Assembly (NCBI GenBank): GCA_025354985.1
Contig: JANXLU010000053.1
Coordinates: 62,001-126,000, forward strand
Direction: 5' to 3'
Origin: Chloroflexota bacterium
GTDB lineage: Bacteria > Chloroflexota > Anaerolineae > J036 > Brachytrichaceae
Length of the DNA: 64,000 nucleotides
This document shows positions 57,419-64,000 of this stretch, piece by piece. The notes below the pieces were generated by a model. The model saw nothing but the letters and a program-made list of their open reading frames with translations, searched no databases and was not told the origin of the DNA. A program made the translations under genes and the position numbers. Each line of letters opens with the position of its first letter. The first letter of the stretch is position 1.

Positions 57419-58726
57419 ATGAACTATCAATTGTTTGATCAGATAAAGGATCTTGACTTCCCCGCGCCATTGCCCGAGAAATTATTGGTGGTGAAACAGC
57501 GGTTTGACGTGCCGAGAGTGGCCGATATTGAAGCGAGCACGCGCGCGGCGGTGCGCGTGCTGATGCTGGGGGCCAGGCCCGGTGCCACGGTAGCCATTGG
57601 TGCGGGGAGCCGTGGGATTGCAAACATCGCTCGAATCGCCCGGGCCGCGGTTGAGGTGCTCAAGGCGGACGGCTTTCACCCCTATATATTCCCCGCCATG
57701 GGCAGCCATGGCGGCGCAACTGTGGAGGGCCAATGCACCATGATTCGCGAATTCGGGATCACCGCCGAATCCATGGGTTGCGAACTACGTGCCACCATGG
57801 TCGTGCGCGAAATTGGGCACATTGAGGGCGGTCCGAAGCTGTATCAGGGCGAGGACAGCCTGTCGGCGGATCATGTTATTCTCCTGAGCCGGATCAAGCC
57901 GCATACCGATTTTCGGGGAACGCTGGAGAGTGGGCCAAGCAAGATGGCCGTTATAGGTCTTGGCAAGCAGGCGGGCGCGGCGATTATGCACAGTTATGGT
58001 GGACCGGGATTTACGCGCTATTTGGCAGATGCCGCACGCGTGTATGAATCCAACACCAACTTTATCGGAGCGGTTGGGATCATAGAAAATGCTTATGATG
58101 AGACCGCGGAAATCATGGCGGTACCCGCCAATAAGGTTGGCACGGATATGGAACGCGAAGCATTGAAGCGCGCACGGAGTTACATGGCGAGTATTCCATT
58201 TACGCATGTGGATACACTGGTGATCCAGGCGATTGGGAAAAATATCTCGGGTACCGGGATGGATACGAACATCATTAATCGGTTGATGGTGGTCCGGGAA
58301 CCCGAACCGACCAGCGGGCCTGATGTGGCCACCATCAGCGTGCTGGACCTGACGCCCGAGACGCACGGAAACGCGAGCGGGATTGGCATGGCCAACTCAA
58401 CCACCGAGCGGGTTGCCCGAAAATATGACTTTACGGCCACTTATACAAACGGATTGACGAGCGGGACCTTTGGCGCCTTTCGCTCGTCACTACCGATTGT
58501 GGCAACCACCGATCAGCGCGCGATTCAATACGCGATCCGCGGATGCGGCCAACCCTGGGAAACCGCGCGGTTGATGTTTATCCGCAACACACTGGCAATG
58601 GATGAGTTCTGGACGAGCCCGTCATTGCGCACCGAAATCGAAGGCCACGAACGCCTGTCGATCGTCGGCGAAACACCGCTCACCTTTATAAATGGGCGGA
58701 TGACCTGCCCCTGGCAAATGAAGTGA
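57419..58726 (+). CDS. LarA-family (nickel-pincer isomerase-like) protein
   Basis: This 435-residue protein matches the LarA/DUF2088 superfamily over its length: VAIGAGSRGIANIARIARAAVEVLKADGFHPYIFPAMGSHGGATVEGQ, FGITAESMGCEL, LSRIKPHTDFRGTLESGPSKMAVIGLGKQAGA. In contrast to the protein at 18248, the lysine of the block after PHT (ESGPSKM) is present, so cofactor binding is possible. LarA uses a nickel-pincer nucleotide made by LarB, LarC and LarE, none of which is nearby. It probably isomerises a hydroxy acid, perhaps a sugar acid given uxaE and the decarboxylase-like gene. It starts 10 bases after the preceding stop. Confidence 0.83.
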   Translation: MNYQLFDQIKDLDFPAPLPEKLLVVKQRFDVPRVADIEASTRAAVRVLMLGARPGATVAIGAGSRGIANIARIARAAVEVLKADGFHPYIFPAMGSHGGATVEGQCTMIREFGITAESMGCELRATMVVREIGHIEGGPKLYQGEDSLSADHVILLSRIKPHTDFRGTLESGPSKMAVIGLGKQAGAAIMHSYGGPGFTRYLADAARVYESNTNFIGAVGIIENAYDETAEIMAVPANKVGTDMEREALKRARSYMASIPFTHVDTLVIQAIGKNISGTGMDTNIINRLMVVREPEPTSGPDVATISVLDLTPETHGNASGIGMANSTTERVARKYDFTATYTNGLTSGTFGAFRSSLPIVATTDQRAIQYAIRGCGQPWETARLMFIRNTLAMDEFWTSPSLRTEIEGHERLSIVGETPLTFINGRMTCPWQMK

Positions 58727-58782
58727 ACCGTAGTCGAGACGGCGTTCGTCACGAGCGAACGCTGCCTCCGACTCTTATGATC

Positions 58783-60795
58783 ATGGCAACAAAACTTAAG
58801 TGGGGAATCCTTGGAACCGGCAACATCGCCCATGCGTTTGCGCGAGGCGTAAAAGCCTCCAATACGGGGAAACTTGTGGCTGTGGGAAGCCGCAGCCAGT
58901 CAAGCGCGGATTCGTTTGCCAAGGAATTTGCCATTGGCAAGCCGGCCAGACATGCCAGTTATGAGGCGTTGCTGGCTGATAGGACGGTCGAGGCTGTCTA
59001 TATCGCGGTGCCGCATCCTATGCACGCAGAATGGGCGATCAAGGCTGCCGAGGCCGGCAAACACGTGTTGTGTGAGAAGCCAATGGGCATGAATCATGCC
59101 GAGGCAATGGCCATGTTTGAGGCCGCGCATGCCAACCATGTATTCATGATGGAGGCGTTTATGTATCGCAGCCATCCGCAAATGGCCAAGGTTAATGAAT
59201 TAATCACCAGCGGTGCCATTGGTGATGTCCGATCCATCCAGGCTACATTTAGTTTTAACGCCAAGTACAACGAGACCAGCCGGCTCTTAAACAATGCGTT
59301 GGGCGGTGGGGGCATTATGGATGTCGGGTGCTATCCGGTTAGTTTTGTACGGATGGCGGCCGGTGCGGCCTCGGGCAAAGCATTTGCAGATCCGGTCGAG
59401 GTAAAGGCGGTTGGCAAGCTGAACGCAAACACCGGGACCGATGAGTGGAGTTCTGCGGTGCTTAAGTTTTCGGGCGGGATCATGGCTCAAGTGAGCACCG
59501 GTGTGCAGGTGCATCAGGACAATAGCGCACGGGTGTATGGTAGTGCCGGGTATATCCATATTCCCGACCCGTGGATTCCCAGTCGGGATGGCAGCCCGGC
59601 ATTTGTGCATGTGCACAAGGACAACAAGGTCAAAAAAATCAAGGTGACGCCGGAGGCGCCGCTGTATGCGCTGGAGGCTGATGCGGTTGGGAATGCCGTG
59701 CGCGCGGGGCAGCTACAGGCTTCCGCGCCAGCGATGACCTGGGACGATACGCTCGGGAATCTGCGAACCATGGACGCCTGGCGCCATCAGATCGGACTGG
59801 TGTATGACCAGGAAAAGCCGGATGCCCCGGAAATGAAGCTCACCGTGCGCAGAGCGGTACCACGCCCGCCAAAGCATACGGACATGCGCTATGGCACGTT
59901 GCCCAACAGTACGAAAAAGGCAAGCCGGGTTGTATTCGGTTGTGACAATCAGCAAACGATTGCGCACGGCAGTGTGGTGTGGGACGACTTTGTCGAGCGC
60001 GGAGGAAGTGTGTTTGATACCGGGCACATCTACGGCGGTGGGCTCCAGGAAAAGCTATTGGGGCAGTGGATGCGCAACCGCAACAACCGTGAGGATGTGG
60101 TGGTGATTGGCAAGGGTGCGCACACACCATTTTGTGACCCGGATAGTTTGAGCAGGCAACTGCTGATTACACTCGAGCGGCTGCAAACGGATTACGTAGA
60201 TATGTACTTCATGCATCGCGACAATCCTAATTACCCGGTTGCGGAGTTTGTCGATGTATTGAACACGCACGTGGCTGCCGGGCGTATTCGAGCCTTTGGC
60301 GGTAGCAACTGGAGCATTGCCCGAATCAAGGAGGCCAATGCCTATGCCGCAGATCACAAGTTGCACGGATTCAGCGCCATCAGCAATAACTTCTCGCTTG
60401 CCCGCATGGTCAGTCCGGTGTGGAATGGGTGTATTGCCGCCAGTGACCGGGAGTATCGTGCGTTTTTGAGCGAGACGCAGCTTACGCTGATGCCTTGGAG
60501 CTCGCAGGCACGCGGCTTCTTTTTAGAAGACACCACGCCAGATTTCGCCGCGGACGAGGAACGCGTGCGGTGCTGGTTTGCTGACGATAATTTTGAACGC
60601 CTGGCCCGTGCGCGCGAGCTTGCCGCCCAAAAGGGTGTGCGCGCCATCAACGTTGCGCTGGCCTACGTATTGCATCAGCCGTTTCCAACATTTGCGTTGA
60701 TTGGCCCACGACTGGTGAGCGAAACACGATCCAGCTGTGAATCAATGTCTGTAACTCTTTCCGAGGCCGAGGTCCGTTGGTTGAATCTGGAGTAG
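58783..60795 (+). CDS. Gfo/Idh/MocA oxidoreductase - aldo/keto reductase fusion
   Basis: This 670-residue protein joins two oxidoreductases. Residues 1 to about 340 are Gfo/Idh/MocA: GILGTGNIAHAFARGVKAS (Rossmann), IAVPHPMHAEWAIKAAEAGKHVLCEKPMGMN (EKP), GGGGIMDVGCYPVSFVRM. After a linker, residues about 375-670 are an aldo/keto reductase. Its tetrad is present: Asp and Tyr in VFDTGHIYGGGLQEKLLG, Lys in VVVIGKGAH, and His in YFMHRDNPN. Channelling of a keto-sugar intermediate between the domains is a reasonable inference. The ATG at 58783 (MATKLKWG) is preferred; an in-frame ATG lies 6 bases upstream. Confidence 0.9.
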   Translation: MATKLKWGILGTGNIAHAFARGVKASNTGKLVAVGSRSQSSADSFAKEFAIGKPARHASYEALLADRTVEAVYIAVPHPMHAEWAIKAAEAGKHVLCEKPMGMNHAEAMAMFEAAHANHVFMMEAFMYRSHPQMAKVNELITSGAIGDVRSIQATFSFNAKYNETSRLLNNALGGGGIMDVGCYPVSFVRMAAGAASGKAFADPVEVKAVGKLNANTGTDEWSSAVLKFSGGIMAQVSTGVQVHQDNSARVYGSAGYIHIPDPWIPSRDGSPAFVHVHKDNKVKKIKVTPEAPLYALEADAVGNAVRAGQLQASAPAMTWDDTLGNLRTMDAWRHQIGLVYDQEKPDAPEMKLTVRRAVPRPPKHTDMRYGTLPNSTKKASRVVFGCDNQQTIAHGSVVWDDFVERGGSVFDTGHIYGGGLQEKLLGQWMRNRNNREDVVVIGKGAHTPFCDPDSLSRQLLITLERLQTDYVDMYFMHRDNPNYPVAEFVDVLNTHVAAGRIRAFGGSNWSIARIKEANAYAADHKLHGFSAISNNFSLARMVSPVWNGCIAASDREYRAFLSETQLTLMPWSSQARGFFLEDTTPDFAADEERVRCWFADDNFERLARARELAAQKGVRAINVALAYVLHQPFPTFALIGPRLVSETRSSCESMSVTLSEAEVRWLNLE

Positions 60796-60796
60796 A

Positions 60797-61813
60797 TTGG
60801 TCCAGGTCTATGCACCACATGTCGCCGCATACTGGGATATACCGCCCAACTCGGCGGTGGCTCCGTTAAATCGAGGCGGGTATAACAATCATCTGTTTGA
60901 TGTACAGGGCGGTGACCGACACTATGTGTTGCGAATCTATGGCAATCACTCCAAACCGAACCTGATAGCACACGAATTGGGTGTGTTGTGGCAGGTTGGC
61001 CAGTCGGCATTGCCGTTTGTGGTGCCCGTGCCCGTGCTGACCAAAACAGGGCAAATGTGCGCGTTGATGAACTTGCAAGGTCAGCGGGCGCTGGCTGTGT
61101 TGCTCCCGTTTATTGAAGGTGAGAATCCTGAAACGCGCGATTTGGCGCAAACCGAGGCCGTGGGTGAAGCCCTGGCACAACTATTGATAGCATTGATGCC
61201 GATCCAGCCTGGAGAGGCCCACACGAGCGCGGGCTATGGAGACCTGTCCAAACTGCACCCGCTGGTGCCTGATCCGTGGGAGGCGGCGAATTGCCTGCCC
61301 GCGACGGTGCCGAAGTCAAAAAAGCACCGCCTGAACGCGATTTTGGATTTGCTCCATGAGCGTCGCGCGCATATTGGTCGGTTGCCTCAGCAGCTGACTC
61401 ATGGAGATGTTATCCCGGGCAATATCCTGGCAGATGGCGCCAAGGTCACCGGAATCATTGATTTTGAATTTTGCACCATGAACCCGCGGGCGGTGGACTT
61501 AGCCTGTGCCGTGGATTCCTGGACATACGGTGCGCTAAACTCCGGACGCGAATGGCCGGTAATTGCGGCGTTGTGCCGAGGTTATGCCCGATATGGCTCA
61601 TTGAACGCGGATGAGATTGAATGCATCCCGGCGTTGTTGTTGCTGCGCAACTGTGTCGTGCTGTTGCACATCATTGGCCAGTTTGTGGGCGGAAAGAGCC
61701 CATTGGTGGATGTGGATTTGTGGTTTGAATCGTTGTTGAACATGGACGCCTGGCTAACGATGAATGATCGGCGGTTGACTGCAACGATTGGCGAAGCTTT
61801 TGCACGCGGGTAG
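60797..61813 (+). CDS. phosphotransferase (APH/homoserine kinase type II-like kinase fold)
   Basis: This 338-residue protein has the aminoglycoside-phosphotransferase/choline kinase fold. LNRGGYNNHLFDVQGGDRHYVLRIYGN carries the ATP-binding Lys/Arg region. QLTHGDVIPGNILADGAKVTGIIDFEFCTMNPRAVDLACAVD is the catalytic block with the H-G-D-x4-N Brenner motif and the metal-binding IIDFE. The family includes homoserine kinase ThrB type II and sugar kinases; the small-molecule substrate is unknown. The start is TTG at 60797, one base after the preceding stop, supported by GGAG 4 bases upstream. Confidence 0.83.
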   Translation: MVQVYAPHVAAYWDIPPNSAVAPLNRGGYNNHLFDVQGGDRHYVLRIYGNHSKPNLIAHELGVLWQVGQSALPFVVPVPVLTKTGQMCALMNLQGQRALAVLLPFIEGENPETRDLAQTEAVGEALAQLLIALMPIQPGEAHTSAGYGDLSKLHPLVPDPWEAANCLPATVPKSKKHRLNAILDLLHERRAHIGRLPQQLTHGDVIPGNILADGAKVTGIIDFEFCTMNPRAVDLACAVDSWTYGALNSGREWPVIAALCRGYARYGSLNADEIECIPALLLLRNCVVLLHIIGQFVGGKSPLVDVDLWFESLLNMDAWLTMNDRRLTATIGEAFARG

Positions 61814-61850
61814 ACGGAATCCCGGCGGTCATTGGGAAGGTGGCCGGCTG

Positions 61851-63107
61851 TTACAAGAACAGTGGCCGGATGTGGCGCTCGTATAGGTTTGCGGTGACGT
61901 TTCGGGAGACTGATTCATGACATTCATCGAGTAGCCCCAAATAGCGCGGCCCCATTTTCGCGGCCATCTTAAAGCCGACATGGAGCAATTGGCGCATGCT
62001 GGGGTTATAGAGCGGATCAGATTCATCATGGCGAACCGTACGAACAAACTGATCGGAAGTCCAGGCAGACACGGTTGCAGCCGTTGGAAGCTTGGTCGGA
62101 TTGATGTCGATCACCGCGGCATAGGGAGCACACAGCTCGGTCATGTGGCTTAGCGCGTCAGCATAGAGTTCCCCGGCAAGCGCCAGACCATCGCCGCCGT
62201 GTTCGGCCAGTCCAATAACCTCCTCCAGCCAGGTTGTCCCGGCAGTTTTTACATGAACGCCGCACCCGTGTGTTATCAGCGCACGGTGGATGGCCGGGTA
62301 AATTGAGAACTTGTCACTGCCCGAGTGCACGCTAAGTTTGAGCGAATCCGGCAGGCCCAGTTGTTGAATGGCGTGTGCAATCACGCAGATATCGGCGTTG
62401 AACTCGCGTTCGAATTGGGCCACATCGCCAACATAATCCACGCCTTTGTTAAACCGTCCGGTAAATTTTGGCGCAATGGTCTGGATCGGTATCCGGGCGT
62501 CGGCGATCGCGGTCAGAATTATCAACAGCTCGACGGGTGACTGTGGCGCGTCCGTTTCATCCATTGAGACCTCGGTCACAAAAGGGTTGTCGTGCTTCAC
62601 GGATGCGATGTGCTGATATACCGCACGAGCCTCCTGCACGGCGAGAAAGTATTTGCCCGCCAACTGAGTGAGGTCCGCTCGTGACAACTCGAATGGCTCG
62701 CCGACACCGGCAATTTTCACAGTGCCGACGAGCTCGGGATGCTGGTCAACGAACGCTTTAAGTTGAGCCGAATCTGCAGGTTTACCGATAAAGTCCGCCA
62801 CGTCGATGGTGAAAAAATCCGACGGTTCCAAGAAACGGTCAACTGTGTTGAGCCCAATGTGATCAGCATCCACGTAATAAGGGAGGGTCCATCCAGTAGC
62901 TTTGACTGCGGCATCTGCGGCAGCACGGACGCTGACGGGTTCGGAGCCGATGATGTTGTGCTCTCGATTTGATTTGTTCCAGGTTGGCGCTATCGGCACA
63001 CCCTTTTGGACAGCCATTTTGCAGGCTTTGAGCTGGGATGGAGCTTGATGGGCGAATCGATCACCGACTCCGAGGCTGAATTTGCTAAGTTTTAGGATGT
63101 TACTCAT
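61851..63107 (-). CDS. uxaE: tagaturonate epimerase UxaE-like
   Basis: This 418-residue protein matches the UxaE family, which interconverts D-tagaturonate and D-fructuronate in hexuronate catabolism. Characteristic blocks are KFSLGVGDRFAHQAPSQLKACKMAVQKGVPIAPTWNKSNREHNIIGSEP, PYYVDADHIGLNTVDRFLEPSDFFTIDVADFIG, TIAPKFTGRFNKGVDYVGD, LKLSVHSGSDKFSIYP and HVKTAGTTWLEEVIGLA. It is divergent from the C39 peptidase gene across a 75-base AT-rich spacer. Other hexuronate genes (uxaC, uxuA) are not in the window. Confidence 0.9.
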   Translation of the reverse strand: MSNILKLSKFSLGVGDRFAHQAPSQLKACKMAVQKGVPIAPTWNKSNREHNIIGSEPVSVRAAADAAVKATGWTLPYYVDADHIGLNTVDRFLEPSDFFTIDVADFIGKPADSAQLKAFVDQHPELVGTVKIAGVGEPFELSRADLTQLAGKYFLAVQEARAVYQHIASVKHDNPFVTEVSMDETDAPQSPVELLIILTAIADARIPIQTIAPKFTGRFNKGVDYVGDVAQFEREFNADICVIAHAIQQLGLPDSLKLSVHSGSDKFSIYPAIHRALITHGCGVHVKTAGTTWLEEVIGLAEHGGDGLALAGELYADALSHMTELCAPYAAVIDINPTKLPTAATVSAWTSDQFVRTVRHDESDPLYNPSMRQLLHVGFKMAAKMGPRYLGLLDECHESVSRNVTANLYERHIRPLFL

Positions 63108-63133
63108 GGTTTTGGTTTGAGTTATTAGAATTC

Positions 63134-63169
63134 AATTTGACAATATTTCAAATTCGATTAGAATTCTAA
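63134..63169. promoter_or_regulatory. AT-rich palindromes in the uxaE/C39 divergent spacer
   Basis: AATTTGA (63134-63140) faces TCAAATT (63148-63154) around CAATATT, and TTAGAATTCTAA (63158-63169) is a perfect 12-base palindrome. Part of it (TTAGAATTC) also occurs at 63125-63133. They overlap the promoter and may be operator sites for uxaE or the peptidase gene. Confidence 0.5.
63137..63164 (+). promoter_or_regulatory. promoter of the C39 peptidase gene (TTGACA, 16 bases, TAGAAT)
   Basis: A perfect TTGACA (63137-63142) and TAGAAT (63159-63164) are 16 bases apart. Transcription would begin about 11 bases before the ATG at 63183. Confidence 0.6.
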
Positions 63170-63182
63170 TTTGCGACACACT

Positions 63183-64000
63183 ATGTCTGAGCCTACCACT
63201 ATTCAAGTCATAAAACCAACCGGTGCCCTAATTACGCGCAAGCCAATGGGAGCGGGTCAAGCCGACGTCGTCGGTACTGCCGACTTGGGCACCGTGTTGC
63301 GTGCGGCCATTCGAAAAGGCGACAGTTGGCGAATTGCAAGCGGGCAATATGTGCCGGCTTCCGCGGTGTCTTCGGTAGTTACGCCTGTTGTGGCGGGTAT
63401 ATCGCCACAACCGATACCCGTCATGAAACCCCTTAGCCAACGTGACAAGAGGTGGTCAGGCGTGTTGTTGGGCAATACTACGGATGGCAGCGTGACGATC
63501 GGTAGCTATGGATGTCTGCTGGTCTGTTACACCATGCTGGTGAATGCCGCAATCGAGCCCGCAATCAACCCAATAGACCACAACAGTTTTCGGAGGCGCA
63601 CCGGGGGTTTTCTTGGCCCGGGTTGGGCGGGCGGTCTGGCAACCACGTTTGATGTGTCGCCGGACACGGGCGGGCGGATCCAAATCTCGTGGTTTTCAGA
63701 TCGTTACGAATCGGGAGGAGCGCCGCTGGACGTTGTGCATCAGGTGATCGAACATTTGCGCCATGGCGAGCCAGTCATTATTGAAGTGGATTTTTACCCG
63801 GCCGACGGCCGGGACCCCAAATTTCGCCCGGAGCCCGGTCATCAAATGCACTTTGTGCTTGCAACCCGGCTTGATACGAGCTCGCCAAACCTGAATGAAC
63901 CGCGGATCATGATTATTGATCCATGGGACGGCATCGAGAAATCTCTGACCCCACGATTTGGCCAAACCAATGCAAGCGCGATTACCCGTGCGGTGCTATA
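63183..64000 (+). CDS. C39-like cysteine peptidase, 3' end outside the window
   Basis: The frame from the ATG at 63183 stays open to the last base, giving 272 residues without a stop. Residues about 5-65 (VIKPTGALITRKPMGAGQADVVGTADLGTVLRAAIRKGDSWRIASGQYVPASAV) resemble a bacterial SH3-like domain. A C39-like papain-fold domain follows: PLSQRDKRWSGVLLGNTTDGSVTIGSYGCLLVCYTMLVN with the catalytic Cys, GHQMHFVLATRL with the His, and MIIDPWDG with the Asp. There is no signal peptide, so secretion, if any, uses another route or the upstream start differs. Related Chloroflexota proteins often continue with further cell-wall domains. Confidence 0.8.
   Translation, partial: MSEPTTIQVIKPTGALITRKPMGAGQADVVGTADLGTVLRAAIRKGDSWRIASGQYVPASAVSSVVTPVVAGISPQPIPVMKPLSQRDKRWSGVLLGNTTDGSVTIGSYGCLLVCYTMLVNAAIEPAINPIDHNSFRRRTGGFLGPGWAGGLATTFDVSPDTGGRIQISWFSDRYESGGAPLDVVHQVIEHLRHGEPVIIEVDFYPADGRDPKFRPEPGHQMHFVLATRLDTSSPNLNEPRIMIIDPWDGIEKSLTPRFGQTNASAITRAVL

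Noticed and set aside
1-64000. tRNA, rRNA, insertion sequence or prophage genes
   Set aside because: I looked in the intergenic gaps and among the proteins. No cloverleaf, rRNA segment, transposase, integrase or phage protein was recognised. A tRNA or covariance-model scan was not possible here.

Overview
The window looks like chromosomal DNA of a Chloroflexota bacterium, most likely of the Anaerolineae type. The evidence is indirect: three or four lipoproteins carry long Pro/Thr/Ala linkers (PTKAPEPTKAP-like) after the lipobox, the branched-chain amino acid transporter is large and rearranged, a Rv3369-like PPOX protein suggests coenzyme F420, UxaE and Gfo/Idh/MocA sugar enzymes are present, and one spacer holds GGCGAAnnnTTCGCC-type palindromes that I associate with such genomes. 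No rRNA, tRNA, CRISPR array, transposase, integrase or phage gene was seen. The DNA is GC-rich, densely coding, and mostly housekeeping plus carbon and transport metabolism.

Layout. 1-3.4 kb (+): end of a Gfo/Idh/MocA dehydrogenase, a TIM-barrel isomerase, a D-2-hydroxyacid dehydrogenase and a luciferase-like oxidoreductase; then a 3-hydroxyacyl-CoA dehydrogenase (-). 4.7-8.5 kb (+): a peptide/nickel-type ABC importer whose binding protein is circularly permuted, followed by a family-6 DNA glycosylase. 9.3-16.0 kb (-): YfhO-like membrane protein, HEAT-like protein, two PLP enzymes, RNase HI and a small unknown. 16.1-20.4 kb (+): homoserine dehydrogenase, LysM lipoprotein, LarA-like protein, dnaN. 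20.4-29.7 kb (-): a long co-directional run from hisC through an aminotransferase, mgtE, a fatty-acid hydroxylase-like protein, a hydrolase with a destroyed active site, pheT and D-cysteine desulfhydrase to a small unknown.

29.8-38.3 kb (+): sulfurtransferase, PPOX protein, rhamnulokinase, MEMO-like protein and amidohydrolase, then a 0.4-kb repeat-bearing spacer, a small antisense gene, meaB and a class III aminotransferase. 38.3-42.8 kb: M1 peptidase, NrtR-like regulator, LUD protein, nagA. 42.9-51.3 kb (-): a Liv transporter with livK, livH, livM, a livH-livM fusion, livG and livF, headed by a stand-alone Lrp ligand-binding domain. 51.4-61.8 kb (+): SulP transporter, rhodanese plus Rieske ferredoxin, an NMT1-type ABC transporter, an HPS/KGPDC-like decarboxylase, a second LarA-family protein, a Gfo/Idh/MocA-aldo/keto reductase fusion and a kinase-fold protein. 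The window ends with uxaE (-) and a truncated C39 peptidase (+).

Two observations stand out. First, at least twelve genes without a Shine-Dalgarno sequence have a TATAAT-like hexamer (5 or 6 of 6 matches) ending only 6-9 bases before the start codon, which implies widespread leaderless transcription; twice the hexamer begins with the TAG stop codon of the gene before it. Second, the binding protein at 4694-6463 has its family's N-terminal segment at its C-terminus. Large hairpins separate the abundant binding-protein genes from their permease genes.
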